Source: Emticicia sp965283955 (GTDB lineage: Bacteria; Bacteroidota; Bacteroidia; Cytophagales; Spirosomataceae). Taken from it: a stretch of DNA of 64,000 nucleotides. Made by a program: the position numbers and the translations under genes. The notes under the pieces were generated by a model that was not told where the DNA came from, searched no databases, and saw only the letters and a program-made list of their open reading frames with translations. The first letter of the stretch is position 1. Every line of letters begins with the position of its first letter. The DNA lies in contig CBDIQW010000001.1 in assembly GCA_965283955.1 (NCBI GenBank), positions 2,914,001 to 2,978,000 of the forward strand, in the 5' to 3' direction. Below are positions 61,998 to 64,000 of this stretch, one piece after another.

Positions 61998-64000
61998 TGA
62001 AAAAACTAATTTATTTATTGGTTTTTATCTCATCTGCTTCTTTGGGTCAAGGTACTCCTAAGTCCAAAGGTCAAATATCTTCCATTGAGGTTAAGGGCAA
62101 TAATAATATTATCAGAGTAATACAAGGCGATGGAATAAAAATATATAACCTCAAAGATGAAGCACAATATCAATCGTTTTTGACCTATCTCAAAAGGATT
62201 CCACAGATTAGTAAGGAATTGAAAGAAGTATTGGCTTATGATAAAAAAACGTTTGAATTAGTCAGTAAATTAGTAGAAAGAACGCAAGAATATGGAGTAT
62301 TCGACCCATCTAAATTTCTTGAAGAATTTGCTAAAAAAGTAGAAGAAATTACAAAATTGAAACAGGAAAATGAGGCATTACGAAAACAAACAAAAGATGA
62401 AGAGTTAGCTCAAATTTTGGAGCAAGCCCAAAAACTATTAGATAGTTTTGATAGTAAGGGCTATCAGCAGATTTTAGAGGATTTTAAGCAAAAAAGGAAG
62501 GAAAAAGTACAAAAGGAACAAAAAGAGATTGCCCAAGTTTCCTTTTTTCAAGGTAAAGATAGCCGAATAAATAATAAATTGGATAAAGCCGTTGAACAAT
62601 TAAATGAAGCCCTCACAATAGACCCTGACAATGTTGAATATTTAAACGAAATCGGAATAACTCTTAATGACAAAGGAGACTATGATAAAGCACTTGAATA
62701 TTTCTATAAAGCAGAAATATTATTTGAAAAGTATCTTAGAAAAGAACATCCTTTAACAGCTAAAGATTACAATAGTATTGGTTCAACATACAATAACATC
62801 GGCATATCTTATGATAGCAAAGGTGAGTATGACAAAGCCATTGAATAGCTTCAAAAAGCAATATTAATAGCTGAAAAGATATTTGGAAAAGAACACCGTT
62901 CAACAGCTACCTCTTATAATAATATAGGCCTAACGTATAATAATAAAGGCGATTATGCCAAAGCACTTGAATATTTTCAAAAGGCTTTAACAATAGATGA
63001 AAAGGTTCTTGGAAATGAACATCCCTTAACCGCTATTACTTACAATAATATTGGTTTAACGTATAATCATATAGGAGACCACGACAAGGCACTTGAATAT
63101 TATCAAAAAGCATTAAAAATAAATGAAAAGGTTCTTGGGAAAGAACATCCTTCAACAGCTACAAATTACAATAATATTGGCTCAGTTTATGATAGCAAAG
63201 GTGAGTATGACAAAGCCATTGAATATCTTCAAAAGGCATTAGTAATAAGAGAAATGGTTCTTGGGAAAGAACATCCCTCAAAGGCTACTACTTACAATCT
63301 TATTGGTTTAACGTATAATAATAAAGGCGATTATGATAAAGCCATTGAATATCATCAAAAAGCATTAACAATAAATAAAAAGGTTCTTGGAGAAGCACAC
63401 CCCTCAATAGCTACAACTTACAATAATATTGGTTTAACATATAATCATAAAGGCGATTATGACAAAGCTCTTGAATATCATCAAAAAGCATTAATAATAA
63501 ATGAAAAGGTTCTTGGTAAAGAACATCTTTCAACAGCTACCTCTTATAATAATATAGGCTCAACGTATGATAATAAAGGCGATTATGACAAAGCTCTTGA
63601 ATATTTTCAAAAAGCATTAATAATAAATGAAAAGGTTCTTGGAGAAGCACATCCCTCAACGGCTACAACTTACAATCTTATTGGTTTAACGTATTATAAT
63701 AAAGGCGATTATGATAAAGCCTTTGAATATCATCAAAAAGCATTAACAATAAATAAAAAGGTTCTTGGAGAAGCACATCCTTCAACAGCTACCTCTTATA
63801 ATAATATAGGCTCAACTTATGATAATAAAGGTGATTATGACAAAGCCCTTGAATATTTTCAAAAAGCATTAACAATAAATGAAAAGGTTCTTGGAGAAGC
63901 ACATCCTTCAACAGCGACAACTTACAATAATGTTGGTTCAACTTACTTTAGCAATGGAAACTTATGACAAAGCCCTTGAATATTTTCAAAAAGCAGTAAA
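61997..64000 (+). CDS. Exported TPR (kinesin-light-chain type) repeat protein, with in-frame stop and frameshift, cut by window edge
   Basis: Signal peptide KKLIYLLVFISSASLGQ, then a short beta region (SIEVKGNNNIIRVIQGDG, resembling the neighbour's polar stretch), a coiled coil (~105-185), and from ~residue 200 an array of 42-residue TPRs of the type NNIGLTYNNKGDYDKALEYFQKAL ... GKEHPSTATTY. A TAG at 62846-62848 replaces the TAT (Tyr) seen in sister repeats, yet the same frame stays open to about 63960. There an extra T in GGAAACTTATGAC shifts the frame (stop at 63967), and TPR sequence continues to base 64000. Either a decaying gene or sequence errors. Confidence 0.75.
62620..64000 (+). repeat. 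Tandem 126-bp coding repeats (TPR units)
   Basis: About eleven units of 126 bp, several nearly identical (compare the units starting near 63290, 63416, 63542, 63668 and 63794), alternating two subtypes (NNIG-type and NLIG-type). High DNA identity predicts unit gain and loss by recombination. Not a CRISPR: units are contiguous and coding. Confidence 0.85.

Noticed and set aside
62620..64000. Regular tandem repeats that could suggest a CRISPR array
   Set aside because: Units are contiguous, 126 bp long and coding for TPR motifs; there are no spacers and no cas genes.

Overview
The window looks like a low-GC member of the Bacteroidota, probably order Cytophagales (an Emticicia/Dyadobacter-type relative; the genus is inference). 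The grounds are Bacteroidota-type -7 boxes (TAnnTTTG) before several genes, a TANFOR-domain surface protein, an OmpA protein with thrombospondin type 3 repeats, several M28/M14/S9 exported peptidases, and an initiator tRNA of the form usual in this phylum.

Layout. (1) 1-4075: metabolic and exported proteins on the minus strand (acyl-CoA dehydrogenase, a Tat-exported class V aminotransferase, dienelactone hydrolase, thioredoxin-like protein). (2) 4242-17143: a polymorphic-toxin locus read on the minus strand. A 6-kb gene encodes a TANFOR/fibronectin/Cys-rich adhesin-like body. A single-base slip in an A6 run puts its C-terminal toxin domain out of frame. Downstream lies a series of orphan toxin tips and immunity-type genes, several of which begin with copies of the same ~200-bp pre-toxin segment. 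(3) 17505-18390: a complete IS5-family element. (4) 18531-53335: ordinary chromosomal genes, including comM, oligopeptidase B, an OmpA protein, a trehalase homologue, nadA, glutamate dehydrogenase, dksA/traR, a Rpn nuclease flanked by 105-bp direct repeats, M14 and M28 peptidases, gcvT, metG, a RelE/ParE toxin-antitoxin pair, a gapN-like dehydrogenase, an acyltransferase, der, a DMT permease and era. (5) 53442-54158: an initiator tRNA-fMet(CAT) gene split in its anticodon loop by a 644-nt group I intron. The intron encodes a PD-(D/E)XK homing endonuclease of the I-Ssp6803I type. (6) 54160-60955: a 6.8-kb integrative element inserted in the 3' end of the same tRNA, with a 13-bp att repeat, tyrosine integrase, excisionase-like HTH protein, VRR-NUC-like nuclease and a large non-coding control region. 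(7) 61653-64000: a two-gene unit, a small membrane protein followed by a long TPR array protein that runs off the window.

Two systems stand out: the TANFOR toxin locus with its stored toxin/immunity cassettes, and the doubly parasitised initiator tRNA gene. A caution covers the whole window. At least five conserved chromosomal genes (acyl-CoA dehydrogenase, oligopeptidase B, dksA/traR, acyltransferase, era) carry one single-base frameshift each, mostly in short homopolymers. era is essential in most bacteria, so sequence error is the simplest explanation, and the other frameshifts, including the one in the toxin gene, should be read with that in mind.
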